Below the pieces are notes generated by a model that was not told where the DNA came from, ran no database searches, and worked only from the letters and a program-made list of their open reading frames with translations. This document shows positions 51,001-58,100 of a stretch of 64,000 nt of DNA, piece by piece. Made by a program: the position numbers and the translations under genes. Source of the DNA: Chaetorhynchus papuensis (lineage: Eukaryota > Chordata > Aves > Passeriformes > Rhipiduridae); the NCBI GenBank assembly GCA_013396525.1, contig VWYX01000782.1, forward strand, positions 62,001 to 126,000, in the 5' to 3' direction. The first letter of the stretch is position 1; every line of letters begins with the position of its first letter.

Positions 51001-51421
51001 GCTTGGGCGACAGCGTGAGGACCCCCTAACTTCGGAGCCTCAGCCTCCACTCCGGCCCGGCCCTCCCACCCCCAGCCGGGCTCGGGGCGGGTCGCGGCTC
51101 ACCTTGGGCGATGGCGATGGACTCGAAGCGGTGGAGCTCCCGCAGCAGGCAGCTCCGCTCGGTGGAGTGCAGGCTGTAGATAAAGTCGCGGGCCCCCTGC
51201 GCCGTGTTCAGCGCCTCCATCGGCTCCTTCTTGGGGTGAGTGCCGAGCGCCCGCGACCCCCGCGGGAGGAGCAGCCCCTCGGCGCCGCCCCGAAGGCTGC
51301 TCAGGCGGCGGCGGCAGCAGCACCGCGGGCCCCGCAGCGAGCCCAGGCAGGACGAGGGGACGGCGGCGGGGCCCCCCGGCCGCCCCAGCAGCAGCGCCGC
51401 CCGGCCGAGCCACGCCGACAT
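23957..51421 (-). CDS. TMEM65: TMEM65, transmembrane protein 65 (whole gene, seven spliced coding exons)
   Basis: Joined minus-strand coding exons are 51421-51103, 30593-30549, 28464-28397, 27615-27561, 26367-26325, 25679-25574 and 24049-23957. They total 729 nt, giving 242 residues plus TAA, close to the roughly 240 residues I recall for human TMEM65. Recognition rests on family-specific stretches: GTHPKKEPMEALNTAQG (residues 60-76), HRFESIAIAQ (97-106), GFGFLDNAIMI, the GYVEALASRLGLSIPDLTP block and MWQTRLSAHL. Residues 1-45 are rich in Arg and Leu with no acidic residue, as in a mitochondrial presequence. Predicted membrane segments are about 122-145, 149-172 and 213-232, followed by an acidic/Lys tail ending EEEEKLEEK. 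Known for the family: an inner mitochondrial membrane protein needed for Na+-dependent mitochondrial Ca2+ efflux, also reported at cardiac intercalated discs. All exon phases agree. The presence of a single complete gene is seen directly; function is carried over from the family. Confidence 0.97.
24050..25573 (-). other. TMEM65: TMEM65 intron 6
   Basis: About 1.5 kb, phase 0, GT-AG. Contains an A15 run at 24353-24367; otherwise unremarkable AT-rich sequence. Confidence 0.9.
24353..24367 (+). repeat. A15 homopolymer (intron 6)
   Basis: Fifteen consecutive A following GGGG; no associated retrotransposon recognised. Confidence 0.9.
25574..25679 (-). CDS. TMEM65: TMEM65 coding exon 6 (conserved GYVEALASRLGLSIPDLTP block)
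   Basis: A 106-nt exon after TTGTTCTTCCAG encoding the last base of codon 177 and residues 178-212, ending CACTTG|GTGAGT in phase 0. It contains the most recognisable family stretch, GYVEALASRLGLSIPDL followed by TPKQADMWQTRLSAHL, which lies in the loop between membrane segments 2 and 3. A second AG eight bases in (CTTGCAG|GTTATG) would break the frame, so the first acceptor is chosen. Confidence 0.96.
25680..26324 (-). other. TMEM65: TMEM65 intron 5
   Basis: About 0.65 kb, phase 2, GT-AG, with no notable content. Confidence 0.9.
26325..26367 (-). CDS. TMEM65: TMEM65 coding exon 5 (43-nt exon, membrane segment 2)
   Basis: A short 43-nt exon after CCTCCCTCCAG encoding the end of codon 163 through two bases of codon 177 (AALGNLVSDLAGLG). 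The donor is TGGG|GTATGT. An AG six bases inside the exon (CTGCAG) is a possible alternative acceptor; using it would remove exactly six bases, two Ala codons. At 43 nt it is not a multiple of three, so skipping would shift the frame. Confidence 0.94.
26368..27560 (-). other. TMEM65: TMEM65 intron 4, GC-AG type
   Basis: About 1.2 kb, phase 1. Begins GCAAGT after CAG and ends CTCCAG. The middle (about 26.65-27.23 kb) is more GC-rich than its surroundings but has no feature I recognise. Confidence 0.9.
27561..27615 (-). CDS. TMEM65: TMEM65 coding exon 4 (start of membrane segment 2), GC donor
   Basis: A 55-nt exon after TTTTTCAG encoding residues 145-162 (GTQIELSIGVVLGISTMA) plus the first base of codon 163. 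The donor is CAG|GCAAGT, so the following intron starts with GC. Only this cut joins in frame to exon 5 (M-A-A-A-A-L-G-N-L). The nearest GT, at CAA|GTATTA four bases on, would break the frame. Confidence 0.94.
27616..28396 (-). other. TMEM65: TMEM65 intron 3
   Basis: About 0.8 kb, phase 0, GT-AG. Contains a sense-orientation (plus-strand) CR1 3' fragment at about 28143-28335, close to the exon 3 donor. Confidence 0.9.
28143..28335 (+). mobile_element. CR1 3' fragment in TMEM65 intron 3
   Basis: Words such as GATTTCTCAAGTCCCACTC, AACAACTTGGTCTCATCTTA and GGCTCTGCTTTGGGC match the CR1 sense 3' region. A short internal duplication of TAGAGACCCTG lies at about 28245-28270. The tail is degraded. 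Antisense to TMEM65. Confidence 0.6.
28397..28464 (-). CDS. TMEM65: TMEM65 coding exon 3 (membrane segment 1)
   Basis: A 68-nt exon entered after TTCTTTTAG and left at GCG|GTAAGT, a consensus donor. It encodes residues 122-144 (VFFHNALPFVGFGFLDNAIMIAA), the first predicted membrane helix, which carries the Gly-rich FVGFGFLDNA motif highly conserved in the family. It starts in phase 1 and ends in phase 0. Confidence 0.95.
28465..30548 (-). other. TMEM65: TMEM65 intron 2
   Basis: About 2.1 kb, phase 1, GT-AG. AT-rich sequence with no repeat or conserved block I can name. Confidence 0.9.
30549..30593 (-). CDS. TMEM65: TMEM65 coding exon 2
   Basis: A 45-nt exon encoding the end of codon 107 through the first base of codon 122 (E-KLEVAPPSPGQLRH). 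The acceptor is TTCTCTAG, preceded by a rather short pyrimidine tract, and the donor is CATG|GTAAAA. Phase 1 at both ends. This Pro-rich linker joins the soluble N-terminal block to the first membrane segment. Residue 121 is His where the human protein, as I recall it, has Tyr. Confidence 0.93.
34831..34848 (+). repeat. Poly-A tract followed by AACC repeats (intron 1)
   Basis: An A run of about 15 followed by AACCAACC. Simple sequence. Confidence 0.8.
36055..36067 (+). repeat. C13 homopolymer
   Basis: Thirteen consecutive C in intron 1; a spot where sequencing length errors and polymorphism are likely. Confidence 0.9.
36842..36860 (+). repeat. Poly-A tract of about 18 bases (intron 1)
   Basis: Long A run with no retroposed gene recognised to its left; could be the tail of an old insertion or simple slippage. 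Confidence 0.8.
37976..38070. repeat. Minisatellite in TMEM65 intron 1
   Basis: A 30-base core beginning CTTCCCACAGCCCC and ending CCAGCAGCACC occurs perfectly at 37976-38005 and 38027-38056 (period 51). A third, partial copy (CTTCCCACAG) starts at 38061 (period 34). GC-rich in an AT-rich intron. Confidence 0.85.
44545..44892 (-). mobile_element. CR1 fragment, left member of a head-to-head pair
   Basis: Reads CATCTAGCTCCAACTCC, CATCCAACCTGG, CACCCTCACAGTAAAGAATT, CTTGTCCTATCACT and ends at CTCCAGGCTGAATAGCCC, the reverse complement of the CR1 3' region. Its truncated 5' end abuts the next copy. Confidence 0.9.
44893..45270 (+). mobile_element. CR1 fragment, right member of a head-to-head pair
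   Basis: Starts TTGTTCAGCCTGGAGAAGAG and runs through GGGGAGATCTCACTGCAG, GGCTCCCCAGGGAAGTGG and TTCAAGAAGTGTCTGGAC to a tail of TTCTATGATTCTGTGATTC. A well-preserved 3' end, so probably the younger of the two. Confidence 0.92.
46396..46408 (+). repeat. T13 homopolymer (intron 1)
   Basis: Thirteen consecutive T within unremarkable intronic sequence. Confidence 0.85.
48185..48424 (-). CDS. Candidate in-frame cassette exon (exon 1b) in TMEM65 intron 1
   Basis: Reading the minus strand, a 30-plus-base pyrimidine-rich tract ends in CCCTAACAG at 48425, followed by 240 open bases and a CAG|GTAGGT donor at 48184. Exon 1 ends in phase 1 and exon 2 starts in phase 1. This segment completes the split codon as GAC, reads 79 further sense codons and leaves one G, so it fits without shifting frame. 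The 80 added residues begin DPISARGG. They contain five Cys (relative positions 9, 44, 70, 71, 73, the last three forming a CCGC cluster) and two Trp (16, 56), and have no obvious membrane segment. I recognise no domain. Seven CpGs fall in the half nearest the donor. Human TMEM65 as I remember it lacks such an insert. It could also be an unused pseudo-exon or a relic of an unrelated gene; use in mRNA is inferred. Confidence 0.5.
51103..51421 (-). CDS. TMEM65: TMEM65 coding exon 1 (presequence and conserved N-terminal block)
   Basis: Encodes residues 1-106 plus the first base of codon 107, ending CAA G|GTGAGC, so the following intron is phase 1. The start is the first ATG in frame (51421); the frame stays open upstream to about 51535 but only through GC-rich sequence with no ATG. 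The context of this ATG is weak (T at -3, T at +4). A second in-frame ATG, codon 68 at 51220, lies inside the conserved KKEPMEAL stretch with G at +4. Residues 1-45 include a CCCRRR run and look like a cleavable mitochondrial presequence. The exon lies wholly inside the CpG island, which explains the very high GC and the long spurious open frames on the opposite strand. Confidence 0.93.
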
Positions 51422-51571
51422 GGAGCCGGGGAAGGGCGCGGCGCTCGGGCCGCCAGAACCGCCCGCGGCCGAGTCGCCCGGGCCGCGCTCCCGCGGCTGC
51501 TCCGCCGGTGGGGCCGGGCGGTCCGCGCCAGGCACCGCCCCGCCGAGCTCCCGCCAGCAGCGGCGGCAACA

Positions 51572-51582
51572 CCGCCCCGCCC
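51572..51582. promoter_or_regulatory. GC box pair (SP/KLF type), proximal
   Basis: CCGCCCCGCCC, the complement of overlapping GGGCGGG-type boxes, about 150 bases upstream of the TMEM65 ATG. Confidence 0.55.
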
Positions 51583-51636
51583 TGGCCCCAGCCCAGCCCA
51601 GCCCCGCTCCTCTCCGCTCGGGGAGCCTCGGCTGCA

Positions 51637-51647
51637 GGGCGGGGCGG
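51637..51647. promoter_or_regulatory. GC box pair (SP/KLF type), distal
   Basis: GGGCGGGGCGG, two overlapping GC boxes in the CpG island, about 220 bases upstream of the start codon. Confidence 0.55.
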
Positions 51648-53397
51648 AGGGGCCCGAGGGGCGGCCCCGCGCAGGCGCCCGCCCGGCCGCTCTGAGGGGA
51701 GCGGGTCGGCAGCGCCCGGCGACCTCGGAGCCTCGGCCCTTGGCAGCGCTGCCTCCCAAACCCTTCACGTTACACCCACTGTTATGGTGCCTGAGAGCCC
51801 ACTGGGCTTCTTGCAGCGCCACGTTCCAGCAGCTCAGCAGGGCAACAGAAATGAGGTTTTGCTTGTCTTCCCCGTTTTCCAGGCCCTTGCTTTACAGTAT
51901 TGTGGTGTTGCATCATCCAGTTTTAGGTTTAGTACACTTTGCTTGCATGTAGCATTTGTATTCTTTTTAATTAATTGGCAGGTATTCTGCCTGACACACC
52001 CAGTTATTAAAAAAAAACAACCAAAAAACCAAACCAAACACATTCAGGACAGAATTTATGTCTTGAGGGAACAGAAGATACTTTAAAATCAGGTTTGGTT
52101 TTAAACCTCACTTAGCTTTGCTGCTACAAATACCATCCTTGTGGGTTAATCCTCAATTGTTCGCTGTTTTGTCAAAACACTGTATTACTGTATTAGATAC
52201 TGTAATTAGACTGCAAAGAATCTAAATAACCACAAGGGATTCACATATTTTGTGCCTAGCTTGTTTAATACTAAGGTAAGTGACTTCAGAAGGTACTCAA
52301 AATTTACTGCTCTATCTCTAGCTCTTTAACACCAAAGGTAGCACACCTATTGATGTCCATCCAGGTGGTTTCTTCAGCCAGGGGGATCTGCTGCCTTCTT
52401 GGAGAAAGGTAAACAGAAAGTTTTAATTTTGCATGAAAAAGCAGCATTTTCTTTCCAGTTCCACTGCTGCAGAGTTAACATCTGGTGTAAAGAGAAAGAT
52501 CTCATGATAAACATAGGTGCCTTACCTAGACTATGCATTCAAAATTATGGGTATTACATATAGTACATGTACGGTAGAGAGGGAGCAGAAAGTGAGTGCA
52601 GAAATGCAGAAAGTAAGTCATAAAGGCCTGAATATATAATATTTTAATTCTCACCCTGTTAATGAAATAGCAGAGATAGATGAGTATAGGCTATTTTCAT
52701 TTAAATGCATTTTTCCATGCGTCTAATAGAGCTTGCCTCTGAGAGGAGAGATTTTTTCCAATTCTGTCTCTCTGCATACTCCTGATCCAGAGCCACTAAG
52801 CCTTTGATGATGTTCAGAACTGTGCTTATCTTCCCAAATGTTTTATTGAAAAACTGGAATCTTCTGCTACTCTTTGGGGGAAATGTGGAAATCAGTAGTA
52901 GTTTTCAATCCCAGAGAACTGTAACAACAATGTTTATAAATCTGTTCAAAAATGCTGTTAAAATTTTGGTAACCAGATCACTTCTACAATAAAAATGCAT
53001 GCTTCCACATGGAAAGGCAGGACGTGCAATGGGGCTACAAAAACCTGAAAAAAATGCCACATGAAAAATACAGAAAAAACAGACTTTCCAGAGGCCATAC
53101 CTTTGATACTTCAGTTTGACATATTTCTGATTGTTATATATTATATTTGATTTTACATTCACACAGCTGGATTGCACCAGAGTACAGAGACAGAGCAAAG
53201 GAGGAACACTGGTATCTGGCAAGAAAGGAGACTTTCTCTCTTTCCCACCACCGTAGCCCGTGTCTCACTGTACAGATGTCACAAAAAGTGATTGCATCTG
53301 GATTATTCTTGGGGTGTTTTGACAGAACTCAAAACATTGCAGGTCTTTTCAGACACTGAAGGACAATGAGTGGGAAGTTTCCAGCATAGCCTTTGGG

Positions 53398-53429
53398 TAT
53401 TTGCTGTATAGGAATATTTGCTGTATAGA
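53398..53429 (+). repeat. Short tandem duplication
   Basis: TATTTGCTGTATAG occurs twice about 17 bases apart. Local slippage in upstream intergenic DNA. Confidence 0.7.
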
Positions 53430-54794
53430 GAGGTGCAAGGACATTATATAAGTAGACAACATACAATACTGTTACGAAAATAAAAGTCATTACATGTGTG
53501 TCAAGATAGAGATCAGGATTTAGCAGACAGTAACTTCCTCTGTGGCCATCAGCTGTGGCTTACACCTTTCCAAGCCTTTAAACTGCATTGAACATATTGG
53601 AATAAAAATGTCATTGGAGAGACAATTCTGCAAGGACAGGAAATTACCTAAATAATCTAATAAGTTTTTTCCATAATTCTTTGTTGGAGCTTTTATTTTG
53701 TGAAAAGGGGAAATTGAAACCATTGGCTGAACTGACACTTTAATTTATCAGACTGTCTATTTAGCTCTGTTCAGCAGGTGGTGTAGAGTAACTTTCATTA
53801 GTCCCTGACACTCCAGCAGAGCTTGAGAACCTGCTGAAATTCATATTTCCCTCAGTGTTCTGAAAAATGCAGAAGTTTCACTGTATTTTCTTAGGTTTTT
53901 TGCTGATAGCCTAATTTTCTCCTAATATGATTTATCTTATGAGTGACCAAACTAATAGAGAATGCCTATACACCAACTGACAGAACTAGAAGGAAATTGT
54001 TAAAAATATTACACAGAAAGTTAGGTATGTTCAGCCTTAAAAGCTGGAAGAAAGTTTATGTAGAAATCAGCAGAAACATGCCACCCATCTTTAAGAGAAT
54101 TTCTGCAAGGCCTTCTAGGGACTGCAGGCTGACAGACAAGTCTTTTTGTGAATATTGGCAGGAAATACTTTGCAGCCCTCATCCTATATAAATAATGGGT
54201 GCACATGTAATAATTATATTTTCATGTGATCGAGTGATAGAATATTAATGAAGGAACTTTCTATTAAGGATTATTTCTCTGCCCAGTGTAAAGGTGAGTA
54301 TTGTTAGCTAAGGTGAGACCAAGATTTAAAGGTTGATAATTGATAACATAAATTGCAACTATGCCCAGTTTGTGCTTTACCAGTTATGTACTATATTTTT
54401 ATATAAAGTACTATATTTTGACCTATGCAGATCAAAATTACTAGGAAAGTTGCAGATAAATAGCCCCAGAGAGGACAAGTTACTTTTATTTTGCCTCACA
54501 TTTCTGAAGAAGCGGCTCTTCTGGTCCTGCTAGCCCAGCTGGGGGCTGACCCTACAATGCTTTGTGTGCTGGCAGGTGGAGGAACCCACAGAGTATGAAA
54601 CACAAATGCTCACTCAAAAAGGAGCCCTGAAATACATTGACCACTCGCTAAAATTCAAAATTCTAACTACTGTCTAAAATATGAATGTAAGTCAAGATTA
54701 GGAAGTTAAATTACCATTATTTATTGCAATAGTGCAAAAAATGAGTAAGAGCTTATCATTTAGGGATAAAAGAAGAATTTACAGTAATCTTAGA

Positions 54795-55165
54795 ATAATA
54801 ATCATAGAATCATAGGATCACAGAATATTTTGGGTTGAGGGGACCTGAAAGACATCTTATTCCAACTCCTCTGCCATGGGCAGGGATGTCATTCACTAGA
54901 CCAGGTTGCTCAAGGCTCCATCCAACCTGGTGTTGAACAGTTCCAGGGATGGGGCATCCATAATTTCTCTGGGCAATCAGTGCCAGTTCCTCACCACCCT
55001 CTGAGTAAAGAACTTCTTCCTGACATCTAATCTAAATCTGTCCTCTTTTAAAAATTTAAAACCATTGCCCCTTTTACCATCCTGATGTGTCTGTGTAAAA
55101 AGTTGCTCTCCCAGCTTAAGAACTTGTAGGAGATCGAGTGCAACCAGAGGGTCTTTCTAACCATC
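54795..55165 (-). mobile_element. CR1 LINE 3' fragment upstream of TMEM65
   Basis: Begins AATCATAGAATCATAGGATC (reverse-complement tail) then GGGTTGAGGGGACCTGAAAG, CATCCAACCTGGTGTTGAAC and CACCCTCTGAGTAAAGAAC. About 370 bases, truncated at its 5' side near 55165. Confidence 0.92.
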
Positions 55166-58100
55166 ACCATTTCCCTCCTTGTGGAGCTGTGTACAATTAT
55201 ATGCATTATTATATTGATAAACACTGATGAATTATTTCAAGACAGTTTTTGGCTTAGACTCTACTGGCTTTGTTGGGGACAGTTTAAGTTCTTTACAGTA
55301 GCTGGTATGGGGCTGTGTTTGGGATTTGTGCTGAAAACAGTGTTGATGACACAGGGATCATTTAGTTACTGCTGAACAGTGCTTACACAGTGTCAAGGCC
55401 TTTTCTGCTTCTCATCTTGCTCATGTAAATTATTCCATGCTTTTAACATCCAGGAACCAGAAGGCATAATGTGAGGTTTAAACAAATCTGAAGATCATGG
55501 TAGGCAATCACTGAAGTAAGGTCCCCCTGGAACACTATGCCTGAAAGGGATAGTAAATTTTTTTGTATTATAAATATGGGGTTATCAAATACAAGATGTG
55601 ATACATATTCTGTCTTTCAGTGTAAATGCTTTTAGAATATTGTATCCACCTACGGTGTCCAGTCTAAGATAAATTGCACGTAGTTAAAAAAAAAAAAGTT
55701 GGGAAAATTATTAAAGGTTTGGAAAAATGCTGGTTAATCAGAGACTTCAAAGATCAGTTTATTCACTTTATACACTGGAATTTTGTGAGTTTAACATAAA
55801 CATAGTCTCTAAGACACTTGCTTTATAAAACAACATTTTCAGCACACAATAAAATGATACAGTACAGTCACAGGCATCAGTGTATATCAATGTATGGCAA
55901 ATCTTGAAGCCAGAACTAGGCAGAATTAGAGTTTTAATTTAGCAGTGAAAATAATAACAACTGGAACAACTTTCTGAAGGTTAATTTTCTAAAAGATGGG
56001 ATCTGCTTCATATAATAATTAAGTGAAGTCTTGTCTTAGTCAAGTTCTTTGTTCTGCTTAGACAAGCTCTTAGTTCTTTTTTATTACTTTGAAGAGCCAA
56101 ATATGGGTATTTACTGTAATTCCTCCCACAATTATAATATATGGTTCACAACATTTCTTCAAATGAGTCCTGGAGCTTTTCACACTAAACATGATAGAAA
56201 ATTTTGCCCTTTGTTCTCCAGTATTTGTGTTCTACTTGGAAAAGATAAAGATCAGTACATTCTTTGAGATCAAAAAAAATTATTGTGTTAGTAAATTGGA
56301 TAAGGTGAGAGCACCGAACTGTTTCATTTAGTGATCTGCATTAAAATGTGGCAGGGGGAATGTATGAAAGAAGAGAAATATTCCAAAAGAGGGTAGGGAA
56401 TGTCAGAGGAAAGCAGCATATATAGCTTACATTTATTGAGCCAACTTAGCTGTTTTCTGTTTTATCTCTCCCAAAAAAGGACTAGGTGGTCCAAAATTTT
56501 CTCTGGTAATTTCTGCTGTACAGAGGGCCTCCCACATCACTGTAATGCTGTGACTGTCATCAGGGGGTACTTAAGCATACTTCCAGGTGTGTAAGATTGA
56601 TTTTTGGGTCTATAAAAATGCTGAGCAGGGAGTGGGGTGGCTGATGTTCTGTGAGGAATGCACAGCTCGTGCCCAGCTCTGGAGGCAGCTGAACACATGG
56701 ATGCGGTAAAGCACCTTTGCCCAGCACCTGCTTCTGGCTCTAGGGTGGTGTATCGTGCCAAGGATATTGTACCATTGCCTTTCTTTGAAACATGAAAGAA
56801 AGATAAAGGTCTCAAAGCCTTACAACAAGCTGGGTTAGGGCCTTGGAGACACCCACCACTTTGTGGTGCAAAACGGCTGAGGTGACCTATAGCGACCCCA
56901 TCTTGATAATGTTTTGCTGTGTCTGAGGCTGCTGTTCCCTCACGCTTTATCAAACATCACCGTCACCATTATCCACATTGCCCCTTGATCCTGTTTACTT
57001 CTATTGAGCAAAGCTAATTAGTCACAAGAGATGAAAGTTAAATACCACCGAAAGGGCAGCCCAAGCTGTTGTTCAGCCTGTTTACACATTCAATGAAAGA
57101 GGTCATGAACAAAAGCTTTGTTACATCCCTCCAGAGGTTTTCAGGCAGTTTGACTTCACAGATTTCTCTGTTTTCCTTGTTTTTCCTTTTCATCAGTCTC
57201 TTTTTTTTTTTGCTCTCTCACTTTCTACTGTAGAAGTCTTCCGTGCACACTACCCTGCTAACATACTCAGTCTGGCTGTGTCCAGTCTGTTACTTTAGAA
57301 GGACCCATGGCTGCTTTTTGGAGGCTTTCTCCAGCCCAGTTGCTACTTGCTTGTCCTCTCTTTTTCCAGAAGTAACCATGACAGCTTGTGTTGAAGTCCT
57401 CAGTGCAATTTTCAATCTCCATTCACTAATTTCTTGATAATTAAGTTGCTGTTTGAAGCAAATATGATTATACACCATGATAATGTGATGGCCCCTCTCA
57501 ATAATTGTAAAATGTCATAGCCTAAACTCTTTTGAAAGTTCTATTTAAAAAATCACATGGTGAGTTCTATGAGTAAAAATTAGGATGCCACATAGATAGT
57601 TTTAAAGAAGGAAAGAAACAGGTGTGAGGTGCCAAAAAATCCAACGTCTTACTGTAAAATTATTTATGTCCTCATTGTCTGGAAGCTTGAGAGTCATCAC
57701 ACCAGTGAATGAACTCTTTTCTGAACAAGGTCACATGTGCATATATCCTCAAATTAAAAAAATTACCAATACTCAGAATAGATTAGAATCCACATTGAGA
57801 AGTTTTCTGTTGAATAGCTGCTGTGCAGATTTAACTGCTGCATTAATTCATTCTGAGAGTGGCAATGAATATTTGGTTGTTCTCTGTTTAAATTTCAGAA
57901 TACTTCCACTGTTTCAATGAGATCATCAAAAGTTCTACTGCATACAAGATTTATTTAATTGTTTATAGAGGACATATAAATCTAATTAAAATAGAGAGAT
58001 GTATGATCTCAGAAAGATGAAAAAACAAGCATAAACAGATGGTGTGTAAGATCATTATGATAGTTTGCACTAATATTTTATTCAGCAATGGAAAGAAAAA

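Larger units (their letters stand above)
30594..51102 (-). other. TMEM65: TMEM65 intron 1 (about 20.5 kb)
   Basis: Phase-1 GT-AG intron. Besides the candidate exon 1b it holds a minisatellite (37.98-38.07 kb), a head-to-head CR1 pair (44.5-45.3 kb), homopolymer runs at 34.83, 36.84 and 46.40 kb, a C13 run at 36055-36067 and an AT/CA-rich patch near 46.8 kb. The stretches 30.6-34.8, 38.2-44.5 and 48.5-50.8 kb show no gene or repeat I can name; open frames there have no matching splice sites or recognisable domains. Confidence 0.9.
50820..51760 (-). promoter_or_regulatory. TMEM65: CpG island promoter of TMEM65
   Basis: Abrupt change from AT-rich surroundings to very GC-rich, CpG-dense DNA covering exon 1, the 5' UTR and the upstream flank. 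Tandem GC boxes read GGGCGGGGCGG at 51637-51647 and CCGCCCCGCCC at 51572-51582, about 150-220 bases upstream of the start codon. No TATA box is evident, so dispersed initiation between about 51430 and 51700 is likely. Divergent transcription to the right is possible, as is usual for such islands, but nothing in the sequence proves it. Confidence 0.85.

Noticed and set aside
50870..51952. A 360-codon plus-strand open frame across the CpG island, and several shorter ones in both orientations
   Set aside because: It is antisense to TMEM65 exon 1 and arises because GC-rich DNA has few stop codons. Its composition is Arg/Pro/Ala-rich, with no family resemblance.
56537..56953. A 138-codon minus-strand open frame
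   Set aside because: Starts only at a non-ATG codon after close stops, with no splice context and no recognised family.
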